Shown: positions 44,167 through 53,038, numbered from the stretch's first letter. The stretch is DNA of 64,000 bases from Mucilaginibacter sp. KACC 22773 (GCF_028736215.1 NZ_CP117883.1:5270001-5334000), one strand, 5' to 3'. The notes: generated from the letters alone by a model not told the origin. A program made the numbers and translations.

Positions 44167-46503
44167 TTAATTCGTTTTCCTGGCATCCTGCATCGGGTTA
44201 CTGCCCGATGTGGCCCCTCGTGGTAAAACCTGCTGTTTAAACAGTTCGAACCTTGTTGGAGCGTATTCACGGGGCCAGCTGTTGTTGGCTTCGTCAATGT
44301 CGGCGGTTTCGCGGTATGGGTCAAGCTTAATGGACTTTACTTCTTTGGCTTTGGCAAATACCTTGCTTACTTTAAACTCGTTTTTACGCCAGATGTAGGC
44401 GGGGAGTTTGTCAACCTCTTTAGTGCCATCGGCGTAAGTCCACTCAATAATGATCGGGCTTACAAGGCCGCCTTTGTTGCTAAAGGTGAGCTCGTAAAAG
44501 TTGGTTTTGCTATCGTAAAACTTCTTTTCGTCGGGGCTTAGGCCGGCATACATATCCTGGTAAGCTTTAGCGGTTAAAGGTGTTGGGGCAAAACGGTCCC
44601 ATTTACTGTAAAAATCCTGCAGGGAAGTATCAGCCTCTACGGTCGTTTGCATACCAGCCGCTTTGTTGCGGGTGGTGCTGATATTTTCCATATTATGGTC
44701 ATACGCGGCACGGTCGGTAGCGCCTTCAAGGGCGGGGTTTTTACTGTTTAATTTGTAATATTTCACGCTATCTAATGATACGTCTACAGGTTCGGTTCCG
44801 TAAAACCATCCGCGCCAAAACCAATCCAGGTCAACCGCCGATGCATCTTCCATGGTGCGGAACAAGTCTTCGGGCGTTGGGTGTTTAAAGGCCCAGCGTT
44901 TGGCGTAAGTTTTAAAGGCATAATCAAACAACTCGCGGCCCATTACGGTCTCGCGCAGTACGTTAAGCGCGGTAGCCGGTTTGGCGTAAGCGTTAGGACC
45001 AAACATGATAATGTTTTCGGAGTTGGTCATGATAGGCTCCAGCTGATTCTTCGGCATTTTCATGTAATCAACAATTTTGTAGGCCGGGCCACGTGATGAC
45101 GGGTATTTTGAATCCCACTCCTGCTCGGTAAGGTACTGCACAAAAGTGTTCAGGCCTTCGTCCATCCAGGTCCACTGGCGCTCATCCGAGTTCACGATCA
45201 TCGGGAAAAAGTTGTGGCCAACCTCGTGGATAATTACGCCTATCATCCCGTTTTTGGTAGCCTCGCTGTAAGTGCCATCCTTTTCGGCACGGCCGTAGTT
45301 AAAGCAAATCATCGGGTACTCCATACCGTTTGCCGCCTCAACCGAAATAGCCACCGGGTATGGGTAAGGGATGGTATGTTTCGAATACGTTTTAATGGTA
45401 TGCGCAACCACTTTGGTTGAGTATTTACTGTAAAGCGGATAAGCCTCGGGGCCATAGTACGACATGGCCATCGCTTTGCGACCGCCTTCAATCCGGGCGC
45501 TCATGGCATCCCAAACTATCCGGCGCGATGATACCCATGCAAAATCGCGCACGTTTTCGGCATGGAAACTCCAAGTTTTGCGTGCTGCTGCATGGCCTTT
45601 CATAGCATTTTTCACTTCATCCAAGGTAACTATTTGCACCGGGGTGGTTGCTGTTTGCGCCTTGTTCCAGCGGCTTAGCTGCGCGCCGGTAAGGTTTTGG
45701 GCATAGTTGGAGCATTGGCCGGTCCCTCCTACCAAATGATCGGCAGGTACATTAATGTTTACTTTAAAATCACCAAAAGTTAAGGCAAACTCACCGCTGC
45801 CCAAAAACTGTTTGTTTTGCCACCCCTGGAAATCGCTGTAAACAGCCATCCTTGGGTACCATTGGGTCATAGTGTACAGGTAGTTGTTATCTTCGGCAAA
45901 GTATTCGTAACCGCCGCGACCTCCAATGGTCATCCTGTCGGATATGTTGTACCACCAGTTAATTTTAAACTTAAATTTTGCGCCGGGTGCCAAGGTAGCT
46001 GGCAACTCAATACGCATCATGGTTTCGTTAATGGTGTAGGTAAGGGCGCCACCATTGGCATCTTTTACGCTCACGATGTGGTTACCCAAATCAAGGTTGT
46101 GGCCCATAACGCCTTGCAGCTGGCGCATGGTCATTTTGCCCTGCATTTTGCTTTCGGCAGTGGTAAAGCTTTCGGCATCCTTCATGTGCTGGTTTTCGTC
46201 CAGCTGAACCCACAGGTAGGTAAGCGCATCGGGCGAGTTGTTACTGTAGGTAATGGTTTCCGATCCATCCAAACGCTGCTTATCGTCGTTAAGGGTGGCG
46301 TTAATTTCGTAATCGGCTTTTTGTTGCCAATACTTGGGGCCCGGCGCACCAGATGCCGAACGGTAGCTGTTTGGGGTACTTAGCATCGTACCCAGCTGCT
46401 CGAAACGGTTACCGTGGTTTGAGCCGGGATTGTTGTCGTGTTGTGCCCATGATGCCGAGGCCAGCATGAGGCATGAAAATAGGGCAGGGTAAAATTTATT
46501 CAT
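44167..46503 (-). CDS. M1-family metallopeptidase
   Basis: 778 residues with a signal peptide (ending SASWAQ). The gluzincin motif HEVGHNFFPMIVNSDERQWTWMDEG gives the HExxH plus distal Glu set of M1 aminopeptidases. NGMEYPMICF replaces the canonical GxMEN exopeptidase motif, a common Bacteroidota variant. The N-terminal beta-sandwich (about 60-250) and a helical C-terminal part fit the family. Periplasmic peptide hydrolysis is expected. It overlaps the hupE stop by ATGA, so the two are cotranscribed. A broken copy of its 3' end lies at 42530-42662. Confidence 0.93.
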   Translation of the reverse strand: MNKFYPALFSCLMLASASWAQHDNNPGSNHGNRFEQLGTMLSTPNSYRSASGAPGPKYWQQKADYEINATLNDDKQRLDGSETITYSNNSPDALTYLWVQLDENQHMKDAESFTTAESKMQGKMTMRQLQGVMGHNLDLGNHIVSVKDANGGALTYTINETMMRIELPATLAPGAKFKFKINWWYNISDRMTIGGRGGYEYFAEDNNYLYTMTQWYPRMAVYSDFQGWQNKQFLGSGEFALTFGDFKVNINVPADHLVGGTGQCSNYAQNLTGAQLSRWNKAQTATTPVQIVTLDEVKNAMKGHAAARKTWSFHAENVRDFAWVSSRRIVWDAMSARIEGGRKAMAMSYYGPEAYPLYSKYSTKVVAHTIKTYSKHTIPYPYPVAISVEAANGMEYPMICFNYGRAEKDGTYSEATKNGMIGVIIHEVGHNFFPMIVNSDERQWTWMDEGLNTFVQYLTEQEWDSKYPSSRGPAYKIVDYMKMPKNQLEPIMTNSENIIMFGPNAYAKPATALNVLRETVMGRELFDYAFKTYAKRWAFKHPTPEDLFRTMEDASAVDLDWFWRGWFYGTEPVDVSLDSVKYYKLNSKNPALEGATDRAAYDHNMENISTTRNKAAGMQTTVEADTSLQDFYSKWDRFAPTPLTAKAYQDMYAGLSPDEKKFYDSKTNFYELTFSNKGGLVSPIIIEWTYADGTKEVDKLPAYIWRKNEFKVSKVFAKAKEVKSIKLDPYRETADIDEANNSWPREYAPTRFELFKQQVLPRGATSGSNPMQDARKTN

Positions 46504-47090
46504 CTGAATTTAATTAGGAAAAAACGTTCGATACACATGATAAAAGCAATTCCAAATATAGCCGACGACAGGAACATCGTCCAGTCGCGCTGTGGTGTTT
46601 TGGCAAATTTGACGAGCAGGAATGAGATAAGTAACGCAGATATTACAATTAATACCTGCCCAAACTCCAGCCCGAGGTTAAAAGCGAGCAGCTGGCCGGT
46701 GATATTGGTACTGGTGCCCAGCAAACTTTTTAAGTAGCTTGAAAAGCCCATGCCATGGATAAGCCCGAAAAATAAAGCCAGGCTATAGTTAAGCCGCATG
46801 GTGTTGGCGCTGCGCTTTTTATTAAGCACATTAACCAAACTTGTAAAAACGATAGTAACGGGAATTAAAAACTCAATAAGCGAAGTGTTGATGTGAATAA
46901 CATTCAACACACTCAAAGCCAGCGTGATAGAATGACCGATGGTGAAGGCTGTAACCAGTACCAGCACCTTGCGCCAGTCGGCCAGCAGATAGGTACCGCA
47001 AAGCACGGCGACGAATAAAATATGGTCGTACCCCTCCCAGTTACAGATGTGTTGCCATCCTAACTGGAAGTATAATGAAAAGTCAGTCAT
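46500..47090 (-). CDS. HupE/UreJ-2-like membrane protein
   Basis: 196 residues from the ATG at 47090 (MTDFSLYFQLGWQHICNWEGYDHILFVAVL). Six hydrophobic helices. WEGYDHILF, TAFTIGHSITL and FGLIHGMGFS carry the conserved His residues of the HupE/UreJ family, thought to transport Ni, Co or another metal. Directly upstream of the M1 peptidase, with ATGA overlap, and divergent from a DUF6702 gene. I recall these three families clustering in Bacteroidota. Metal supply to the peptidase is a speculation. Confidence 0.85.
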   Translation of the reverse strand: MTDFSLYFQLGWQHICNWEGYDHILFVAVLCGTYLLADWRKVLVLVTAFTIGHSITLALSVLNVIHINTSLIEFLIPVTIVFTSLVNVLNKKRSANTMRLNYSLALFFGLIHGMGFSSYLKSLLGTSTNITGQLLAFNLGLEFGQVLIVISALLISFLLVKFAKTPQRDWTMFLSSAIFGIAFIMCIERFFLIKFR

Positions 47091-47156
47091 TGAGCTAATT
47101 CGCAATTGCCAATAAAAATAACGTTTTTTGTCGAAAATAAAACACCCGAGCGAGAG

Positions 47157-47633
47157 ATGTTACAGTTGATGATGATAAGCTTGTTCAGCTTATTCCACCC
47201 CTTTTTTGTAAGCGTTACCGAAATTACCCACAACGCCAAAACCCAAAGCGTTGAGGTAAGCTGCCGCATTTTTTACGACGACCTGGAGCGCACCATAGAA
47301 AAGCAATACAAAACCCCGGTTGATATCGTTCACCCCAAAGACAAGGCTAAACTGAACGATATGCTGAACGACTATATCAAAAAGCACCTGACGATAAAAG
47401 CCGATAATAAAGTTATTGCCCTAACCTACCTGGGCTACGAAATACAGGAAGATGGCGCCTGGGTTTACTTTGAAGCCAAAAGCATCAGCAAACCAAAAAA
47501 AGTTGATGTGCATGACGATTTGCTTTATACCGAACACCCCCAGCAAATAAACATGCTGCACGTAACAGTAGGCGGCGAACGCAAAAGCGATAAACTGGAT
47601 AACCCGGATAGTGATGCGGGGTTTACTTTTTAA
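47157..47633 (+). CDS. DUF6702-like secreted protein
   Basis: 158 residues from ATG 47157 (MLQLMMISLFSLFHPFFVSVTEI); a TTG 17 codons earlier is not favoured. The N-terminal hydrophobic segment is followed by HPFFVSVTEITHN, YDDLERTIEKQY and a strand-rich second half (ALTYLGYEIQEDGAWVYFEA). This is the DUF6702 pattern. Function unknown. Divergent from hupE-M1, with which it probably works, sharing a roughly 65-base promoter region. Confidence 0.75.
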   Translation: MLQLMMISLFSLFHPFFVSVTEITHNAKTQSVEVSCRIFYDDLERTIEKQYKTPVDIVHPKDKAKLNDMLNDYIKKHLTIKADNKVIALTYLGYEIQEDGAWVYFEAKSISKPKKVDVHDDLLYTEHPQQINMLHVTVGGERKSDKLDNPDSDAGFTF

Positions 47634-47635
47634 TG

Positions 47636-47670
47636 TGCAGATTTCAGATTATAGATGTGCAGATGACTTT
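47636..47670. repeat. Word-repeat spacer (gtgcagatttcag words)
   Basis: tgtgcagatttcagattatagatgtgcagatgac: same vocabulary as 7320-7399 in the rRNA operon. Confidence 0.6.
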
Positions 47671-47691
47671 TTAATCATAGCAAAATCCACC

Positions 47692-47766
47692 TGTCATGCT
47701 GAGGCACGAAGCATCTGTGCGCAAACTATGCAAGGCGTAGAGTAGATGCTTTGTAACTACCCATGA
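47692..47766. repeat. TGTCATCCTGAG-family element (copy 2, degenerate)
   Basis: tgtcatgctgaggcacgaagcatctgtgcgc ... gtagagtagatgctttgtaac; the right end is eroded (cccatgat instead of GCATGACA). Confidence 0.65.
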
Positions 47767-47808
47767 TATATTAATATACAAACAAATATCGGCTTGAACG
47801 CTGGCTAA

Positions 47809-47979
47809 GACTCACCTGCCGGCGCTACGCGCGGCACCCTCTCTTCACCTTGCGGTGGAAAGAGGGGCTTGAAATTTAATTAACTATTAATCAGCGACGT
47901 AAGTATAACAAATCTCCAAGCCCCTCTTTCCGGCGGAGCCGAAGAGAGGGTGACGGGCGCAGCCTCGTCGGGTGAGTCT
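47809..47979. repeat. MITE-like element with about 62-bp terminal inverted repeats
   Basis: The left arm begins gactcacctgccggcgctac and ends ggaaagaggggcttg. The complement of the right arm begins gactcacccgacgaggctgc and ends ggaaagaggggcttg. About 75% of positions match over 62. Centre of about 45 AT-rich bases. No ORF. Gap 47634-47995 otherwise contains only the two elements above. Confidence 0.85.
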
Positions 47980-47995
47980 TCCCCGCCATGCCTTC

Positions 47996-48358
47996 CTACT
48001 GCAACGGCGGAAAAAAGCTCACCAACCTTGCAATCTTCCCTTCCCCATCAAACTCAATGTAATCCGTACCGCCTTTGGTTTCCTTGCCGGGGATATCAAC
48101 CGTCCAGGTATAAAGGGCAACATTATGGTGATACTCGGGCAGGGTGTGTACGTGAAAGATGCGACCTGGCGCTAACTGGTGCGAACCTACGCACAGCGCG
48201 GCAATGCCGTCAACCCCTGTTACATTTTCATAGTTAGGATCGGTGTAAATAGCTCCCGCAGCCCAACATTTTGTGAATGCCGCTTTAATGTTGTCCTCGC
48301 CTTGTACGTTCCACGAGGCTACGTATTGTTTAATGGTTTCTTCTGGTGATGTTTTCAT
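47996..48358 (-). CDS. SnoaL/NTF2-like protein
   Basis: 120 residues, a single NTF2-like cone: helical start (PEETIKQYVASWNVQGEDNIKAAFTKCWA), YTDPNYENVTGVDGIAALCVGSHQ, HTLPEYHHNVALYTWTVD, then GTDYIEFDGEGKIARLVSFF. Members are isomerases, hydrolases or ligand binders; the sequence alone does not say which. Cytoplasmic. Stand-alone gene between repeat-filled spacers. Confidence 0.82.
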   Translation of the reverse strand: MKTSPEETIKQYVASWNVQGEDNIKAAFTKCWAAGAIYTDPNYENVTGVDGIAALCVGSHQLAPGRIFHVHTLPEYHHNVALYTWTVDIPGKETKGGTDYIEFDGEGKIARLVSFFPPLQ

Positions 48359-48520
48359 TTGTATTACGTTTTAATGTGATACAAAGGAACTGAGGCTTAG
48401 CCGCAATAAAATTAAAGTAGTTTAATAAATGAAAAAGGGGGGTGCTTTATTCTCGTAATTGTAATACTGAGTGGTGAAATTTCGCAATTCTGAAGGGGAA
48501 ATGACGTACAATAAGAGAAT

Positions 48521-48613
48521 TGTCATCCTGAACGTAGTGAAGGATCTATTCGCGAACTTTTCCGTCAGCGATGCATGTCGATTAATAGATTATTCACTCT
48601 GTTCAGAATGACA
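48521..48613. repeat. TGTCATCCTGAG-family element (copy 3)
   Basis: tgtcatcctgaacgtagtgaaggatctattcgcg ... taatagattattcactctgttcagaatgaca: both ends intact and complementary. Confidence 0.85.
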
Positions 48614-48639
48614 AAAGGGGCTGTTTATAACATGTCATG

Positions 48640-48723
48640 GGTAGGTACTAAGCATCTGTTCGCGAACTTTACCGGGCAACAACGCAAAGCGGTAAATATA
48701 TCCTTCGTTCCTCAAGATGACAG
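48640..48723. repeat. TGTCATCCTGAG-family element (copy 4, reversed and rearranged)
   Basis: Contains agcatctgttcgcgaacttt on the left and ends atccttcgttcctcaagatgaca, the reverse complement of the family's left end. Adjacent to copy 3. The spacer 48359-48790 has no gene. Confidence 0.65.
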
Positions 48724-48790
48724 GAAAACCGAATATTTCATGAACAACAAGAGACATACTTTTATTTTATCAGGCCTATTCCAAAGCAGT

Positions 48791-49351
48791 TTACAAAACT
48801 GTCTTGACTCCTAATTCTTGACTATTGGTTCTCTCTCCCTCCAGCAACTCCAGCACCTCGGCCCAGCTATTAACCCTTTGGTGGTGATGCAGGTTGGTAT
48901 TGTGGAAAGCATCAAACATAATGGGCTTGCCGTGGCAGTAGTCCAGGTTTTTGCAGTGGTCGTCAATTAAAAAGTCGGTTTTAATGATGCTTTTATCGCC
49001 GCAAAAAACAATGTTTCGCCAGTGGATGAACGGGAAGTGCTCGGCAAGCCATTCATACTTCTCGGGAAGTGACAGCGGGAACTCCATTGCTGCCGATACA
49101 ATGTACACGTCAAAATCTTCCATTAATGATTTTACGGCTTCAACCGCTCCGTCCATGAGCGGCAGTGTACGGAAAAAACCGGGTTTGTTTACCATCGCGT
49201 GGCCTTTGCCTTTAAAAGCATCATACTCGGTCATGCCTGCAATATCCTGCCGGGTTAGCCTTATGCCGGTTTCCTTTTCATAGTAGTCAAAAAAATGGGG
49301 CTCGGTATCGGCCATTACGCCGTCCATGTCAATTGCTATCGTTTTTTTCAT
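48791..49351 (-). CDS. 5'(3')-deoxyribonucleotidase-like HAD phosphatase
   Basis: 186 residues from the ATG at 49351 (MKKTIAIDMDGVMADTEP). HAD motif I DMDGVMAD, motif II SAAMEFP, and motif IV DFLIDDH followed by CHGKPIMFD, in the NT5C (type C 5'-nucleotidase) pattern. It would hydrolyse deoxyribonucleoside monophosphates in the cytoplasm. Divergent from a DeoR-type regulator across a 91-base region full of TTGCAA words, so it may be one of that regulator's targets. Confidence 0.85.
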   Translation of the reverse strand: MKKTIAIDMDGVMADTEPHFFDYYEKETGIRLTRQDIAGMTEYDAFKGKGHAMVNKPGFFRTLPLMDGAVEAVKSLMEDFDVYIVSAAMEFPLSLPEKYEWLAEHFPFIHWRNIVFCGDKSIIKTDFLIDDHCKNLDYCHGKPIMFDAFHNTNLHHHQRVNSWAEVLELLEGERTNSQELGVKTVL

Positions 49352-49355
49352 CTGG

Positions 49356-49436
49356 TTTGCAATATTTCTCTGCAAATAAAATCATTTTTTGCAATATTTT
49401 GCAAATTTTATTTTTAAATTTGCAACAAATTGCAAT
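49356..49436. promoter_or_regulatory. TTGCAA operator cluster between nucleotidase and deoR-like gene
   Basis: TTTGCAATAT (49356-49365), ctGCAAAT (49369-), TTTTGCAATATTTTGCAAAT (49387-49406), ATTTGCAAC (49418-49426) and AATTGCAATT (49428-49437): about six near-identical half sites in 80 bases. TAAATTTG (49415-49422) is a -7 candidate for the deoR-like gene inside the cluster. Confidence 0.6.
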
Positions 49437-49442
49437 TAAGCT

Positions 49443-50192
49443 ATGATTAAGGACGAACGCTTAGAACAAATACTGGCGCACGTGGCAAGGCAGCGCAGCG
49501 TATCACTTACCGACCTCAGCAACGCGCTCAATGTATCTGAAGATACCATCCGCCGCGATATCAAGATCCTGTCGGACCAGGGCCTGCTGAAAGCCGTTCG
49601 CGGCGGGGCTGTGGCACACTCACCTATACCACACCACTTCCGCGCAAGGGAAAAGCACGATATGGCGCAAAAACGTATTGTAGCCTCCAAAGCGTTACAA
49701 TTCATAAAAGACGGGCAGGTAATTTTCCTGGATGGCGGTACCTCCATCCAGGCACTGGCCGAGTTGATCCCTGCCGATATGAAGATCACTGTGGTTACTC
49801 ATAGCTTCCCGGTGGTGAGTGTGCTGGAAGATCATCCCACGGCCGAAGTGATATTTGCAGGAGGCCGGCTTTGTAAAACCGCTTTTACCACTATAGGTTA
49901 CGAAACCATCCAGACTTTCAAAAACTTCCGGGCCGACTTGTGCCTTATGAGCGTTTGCAGCATTCACCCCACCATGGGCTTAACTACCGTAAACCACGAC
50001 GAAGCACAGGTAAAACGTACCATGATGGAAATGGCCGGCCAAACCATCGCCCTATCTACCATTGATAAATTAAACACGGCCGAATCGTACTACATAAGCC
50101 CCGCGACAGCTATAGATATTATTGTTACCGATGCCGAAGCCAGCGACGAAAGGCTAACCGCTTACAAGCAAGCAGGCATCACCATAATTTAA
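49443..50192 (+). CDS. DeoR/GlpR-family transcriptional regulator
   Basis: 249 residues. N-terminal winged HTH IKDERLEQILAHVARQRSVSLTDLSNALNVSEDTIRRDIKIL, with the DeoR signature VRGGAV. Then the sugar-phosphate-binding isomerase-like domain (FLDGGTSIQALAELIP; VTHSFPVVSVL). It probably senses a phosphorylated sugar or nucleotide-derived sugar. An MFS gene follows after 6 bases in the same operon, and a nucleotidase lies divergently, both plausible targets. Confidence 0.93.
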   Translation: MIKDERLEQILAHVARQRSVSLTDLSNALNVSEDTIRRDIKILSDQGLLKAVRGGAVAHSPIPHHFRAREKHDMAQKRIVASKALQFIKDGQVIFLDGGTSIQALAELIPADMKITVVTHSFPVVSVLEDHPTAEVIFAGGRLCKTAFTTIGYETIQTFKNFRADLCLMSVCSIHPTMGLTTVNHDEAQVKRTMMEMAGQTIALSTIDKLNTAESYYISPATAIDIIVTDAEASDERLTAYKQAGITII

Positions 50193-50198
50193 CACCCA

Positions 50199-51368
50199 TT
50201 GAAAAAGAATTTAATTCCCCTTACCCTTGGCGGCCTTGGCATAGGCACCACCGAATTTGTAATGATGGGCCTGCTGCCCGATATCGCCAAAGATTTCCGG
50301 GTGAGCATACCCGTGGCCGGGCACCTCATTTCGGCCTACGCGCTTGGTGTGGTTATCGGCGCGCCTTTGCTGGTGGCCATCAGCAGCAACTATCCGCCTA
50401 AAAAAATATTGATCGCCTTAATGGTCATGTTCACGGTTTTCAACGCGTTCTCGGCTTTCGCGCCCGATCATAATGCCTTGTTTATCGCCCGGTTGTTGTC
50501 CGGTTTGCCACATGGCGCGTTCTTTGGCGTCGGCTCGGTAGTGGCAAGCCGCCTGGCCGAGAAAGGAAAACAGGCGCAGGCCATATCGGTCATGTTTGCC
50601 GGTTTAACCATTGCCAACCTCTTAAGCGTGCCATTAGGTACCTATATCGGTCACCATTATTCGTGGCGGTACACGTTTGGGCTTATCGCTTTTATCGGGC
50701 TAATGGCGCTGCTGTTTATCCAGCTTTGGCTTCCGGCTTTGCCGGTAAGCCGTGAAGGTGATATTAAATCCGAAATGGGCTTTTTTAAAACCCGCGAGGC
50801 CTGGCTTATCCTATTAATCACGGCCATTGGCACAGGCGGCCTGTTTTGCTGGATCAGCTACATAGCGCCGCTCATGACGGACGTAAGCCACTTTTCGAAA
50901 GATACCGTACCACTTGTACTCATCATTGCCGGTCTGGGTATGGTAATAGGCAATTTTATGGGCGGCAAACTGGCCGACTGGGTTGCCCCTGTAAAAGCAT
51001 GTTTAATATTGCTGATCAGCATGGCCGTGGCACTCATCACCATCTATTTTGTGTCGGGCAACCAGGTATTGTCGCTCATCATGACGTTTATAACCGGCAG
51101 CCTGTCTATGGCCATCGGCTCCCCTATCCAGATCCTCATGATCCGCACCGCCAAAGGGGCCGAAATGCTGGGCGCCGCAGCCACACAAGCCGCCTTTAAC
51201 ACCGGCAACGCCTTAGGCGCGTTCCTTGGCGGCCTACCCATAGCCATGGGCTACGGCTTTACCTCGCCCGAGTTGGTAGGCGTTGTAATGGCTGTAACCG
51301 GGGCGTTGTTTGCGGTGATGCTGTTTAAAAGGCAGGCAGCGGTGAAAAGGGAGCTGGAATTGGCGTAG
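50199..51368 (+). CDS. MFS efflux transporter (AraJ/YdhP-like, DHA1)
   Basis: 389 residues, 12 hydrophobic helices. GIGTTEFVMMGLLPDIAKDFRVSIPVAGHLISAYALGVVIGAPL is the typical start of the AraJ/YdhP drug-proton antiporter branch, and ARLLSGLPHGAFFGVGS the motif after helix 4. The start is TTG at 50199, six bases after the deoR stop; no ATG matches the family start. Export of sugars, nucleosides or drugs is possible; the DeoR partner hints at a sugar-like compound. Confidence 0.9.
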   Translation: MKKNLIPLTLGGLGIGTTEFVMMGLLPDIAKDFRVSIPVAGHLISAYALGVVIGAPLLVAISSNYPPKKILIALMVMFTVFNAFSAFAPDHNALFIARLLSGLPHGAFFGVGSVVASRLAEKGKQAQAISVMFAGLTIANLLSVPLGTYIGHHYSWRYTFGLIAFIGLMALLFIQLWLPALPVSREGDIKSEMGFFKTREAWLILLITAIGTGGLFCWISYIAPLMTDVSHFSKDTVPLVLIIAGLGMVIGNFMGGKLADWVAPVKACLILLISMAVALITIYFVSGNQVLSLIMTFITGSLSMAIGSPIQILMIRTAKGAEMLGAAATQAAFNTGNALGAFLGGLPIAMGYGFTSPELVGVVMAVTGALFAVMLFKRQAAVKRELELA

Positions 51369-51387
51369 ATAGCTTTCTATATTATGG

Positions 51388-51475
51388 GCGTTGCCTGCGG
51401 CCAGGCCATCCGTTCATACTACACAGGCATTAGGCGCGTCCAGCCCACGATGCCCACACAAGGCCGGTATCCACT
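51388..51475. repeat. Dispersed repeat, GCATTAGGCGCG family (copy 2)
   Basis: gcgttgcctgcggccaggcc, atccgttcatac, acaggcattaggcgcg and ggccggtatccactttt: the same block order as 40377-40460. A short fragment (ttacgcgccgggcccc) is also at 54768-54783. Confidence 0.65.
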
Positions 51476-51580
51476 TTTGTCCTTAACGCGAATTCAAAAT
51501 ATGCGCAATGACGGCTAAACATTTAAAACCATATCAAGCTATGCATGATATGCTTTACCCCGCCCCCTTGCCTTTCCATA

Positions 51581-53038
51581 TTATTTCACCCGTTTCGTTT
51601 GTACTTTTTGCCCATCGGCATACAATACCAAATTAACACTCCCATCGGTATCTTTTACAAATTCCAGTTCATAAGGCAGATCGCGCAGGAAGAATTTGTT
51701 TGGTGCTTCGGCAAATAGTTCGCGTTTCGTTTCACCCTGCATCCTTACATAAAAGTGGCCTTCTTCAAATAAAATGGTTAAAACCCTGTTGGGTGCCAGC
51801 TGAAATTGCCCGGTATACGTTTGCAATACATCGGCTGCGGGTGTAGAAATCCGTTTTTTAATATTTGGATGATACAGATCTTTAAACTCATAAACCTTCG
51901 CCACACTGTTTACCACTTCGGCTGCCAATTGCTGGCTGCCACTATTAAGCATAACTACTACGCCATTGCCGCCCCGAAGGCTGCCATAATAAATACTCTG
52001 AAAGCCTACAGTCGATCCCGGATGGGTGAAATATTTTGTACTATCCAATACATTAATAAAAGTGCCAAGTGCTATTCCCATTTTATTTTGGTACGGTGTA
52101 AACATCAGCCCAACGCTTTGTTGTGTTAAAACTTTAGCCGATTTACCCTCATAAGCCAATTGGAGCCCGATAACAAATTTAGCCAGGTCGGTAGGATTCG
52201 TCCACAAGCCGGCGGCGGCTTGTTCCGGAAAAATACGGTACTTTCCGGGAATAGGGTTGCCAACTATATTATAACCGGTGGCCAGCTTGCCCTCATAAAC
52301 AGCGGCAGGAGGCTGGCTGAAGGTGCTGTTATTCATGCCCAACGGTTTTAGCACGGCTTTTTCCATGTAACCCGCATAATCCTGCCTGGTAATATCCATT
52401 ATAATTTGCTGCGAAATGATGACCCCACCGCCCGAATATTCAGGTCGTAATCCAGGTTCAAAAGCAGAACGTATACGGGGACTATTGGCCGGCTTTTCGC
52501 CATTTAAAACCTGCACTATGGTTGGCAGTGGCTTGCCTGGCAGGTAACCACCAAAGCCTTGCAGGTTTATCCCACCGGTATGGCTCAACAGGTTTGCCAT
52601 GGTGATCTTTTTTCCTTTTGATAGGCTATCATATGGAAACTTCCAGCTTTTTAGGTAGACATTGATATCGGCATATAAATCGATTTTCTTTTCCTCGGCC
52701 AGTTTAAGTACGCCGACAGCGTTTAACGATTTACTTATGGAACCAGCCTGGAAAAGCGTTTGCGTGGTAACCGGCGTTTTTGAACTATCGTTGGCGAAAC
52801 CATAGCCCTTTGCCCAAACCAGGCGATAGTTTTGAATAACCGCTATGCTTAACCCAGGTGTCTTATAAAAGGCCATCCTATCCAATATATTCCAGTTTTT
52901 TTCGCCCTCTATTTGTATAGGTGCAAACAAACCGTTTTCAACTTTGGCAATGTTTTCTTTTGTGTTGTTTTGGGTATAACCGGTTAATGTTGTTAATAAC
53001 AGTAAAATTAAAGCGGATAATTTGCAAAGTGTATTCAT
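51581..53038 (-). CDS. Secreted serine beta-lactamase-like hydrolase (class C / PBP4* type)
   Basis: 485 residues with a signal peptide (ending GYTQ). Beta-lactamase fold: the nucleophile tetrad SISK in LFQAGSISKSLNAVGVLKL, the second motif YSG in PEYSGGGVIISQ (Y-x-N in most class C), and HPGSTVGFQSIYYGS in the third-motif position. The C-terminal about 100 residues form a lipocalin-like DUF3471-type strand set. Family members are D-amino peptidases or esterases more often than true beta-lactamases. Stand-alone, with its 5' side facing the arsR unit. Confidence 0.88.
   Translation of the reverse strand: MNTLCKLSALILLLLTTLTGYTQNNTKENIAKVENGLFAPIQIEGEKNWNILDRMAFYKTPGLSIAVIQNYRLVWAKGYGFANDSSKTPVTTQTLFQAGSISKSLNAVGVLKLAEEKKIDLYADINVYLKSWKFPYDSLSKGKKITMANLLSHTGGINLQGFGGYLPGKPLPTIVQVLNGEKPANSPRIRSAFEPGLRPEYSGGGVIISQQIIMDITRQDYAGYMEKAVLKPLGMNNSTFSQPPAAVYEGKLATGYNIVGNPIPGKYRIFPEQAAAGLWTNPTDLAKFVIGLQLAYEGKSAKVLTQQSVGLMFTPYQNKMGIALGTFINVLDSTKYFTHPGSTVGFQSIYYGSLRGGNGVVVMLNSGSQQLAAEVVNSVAKVYEFKDLYHPNIKKRISTPAADVLQTYTGQFQLAPNRVLTILFEEGHFYVRMQGETKRELFAEAPNKFFLRDLPYELEFVKDTDGSVNLVLYADGQKVQTKRVK

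Noticed and set aside
47996-48237. Plus-strand frames antisense to the SnoaL-like gene
   Set aside because: Shadow frames; the NTF2-like fold is on the minus strand.
51003-51247. Minus-strand frames inside the MFS gene
   Set aside because: Antisense shadows of a 12-helix transporter.
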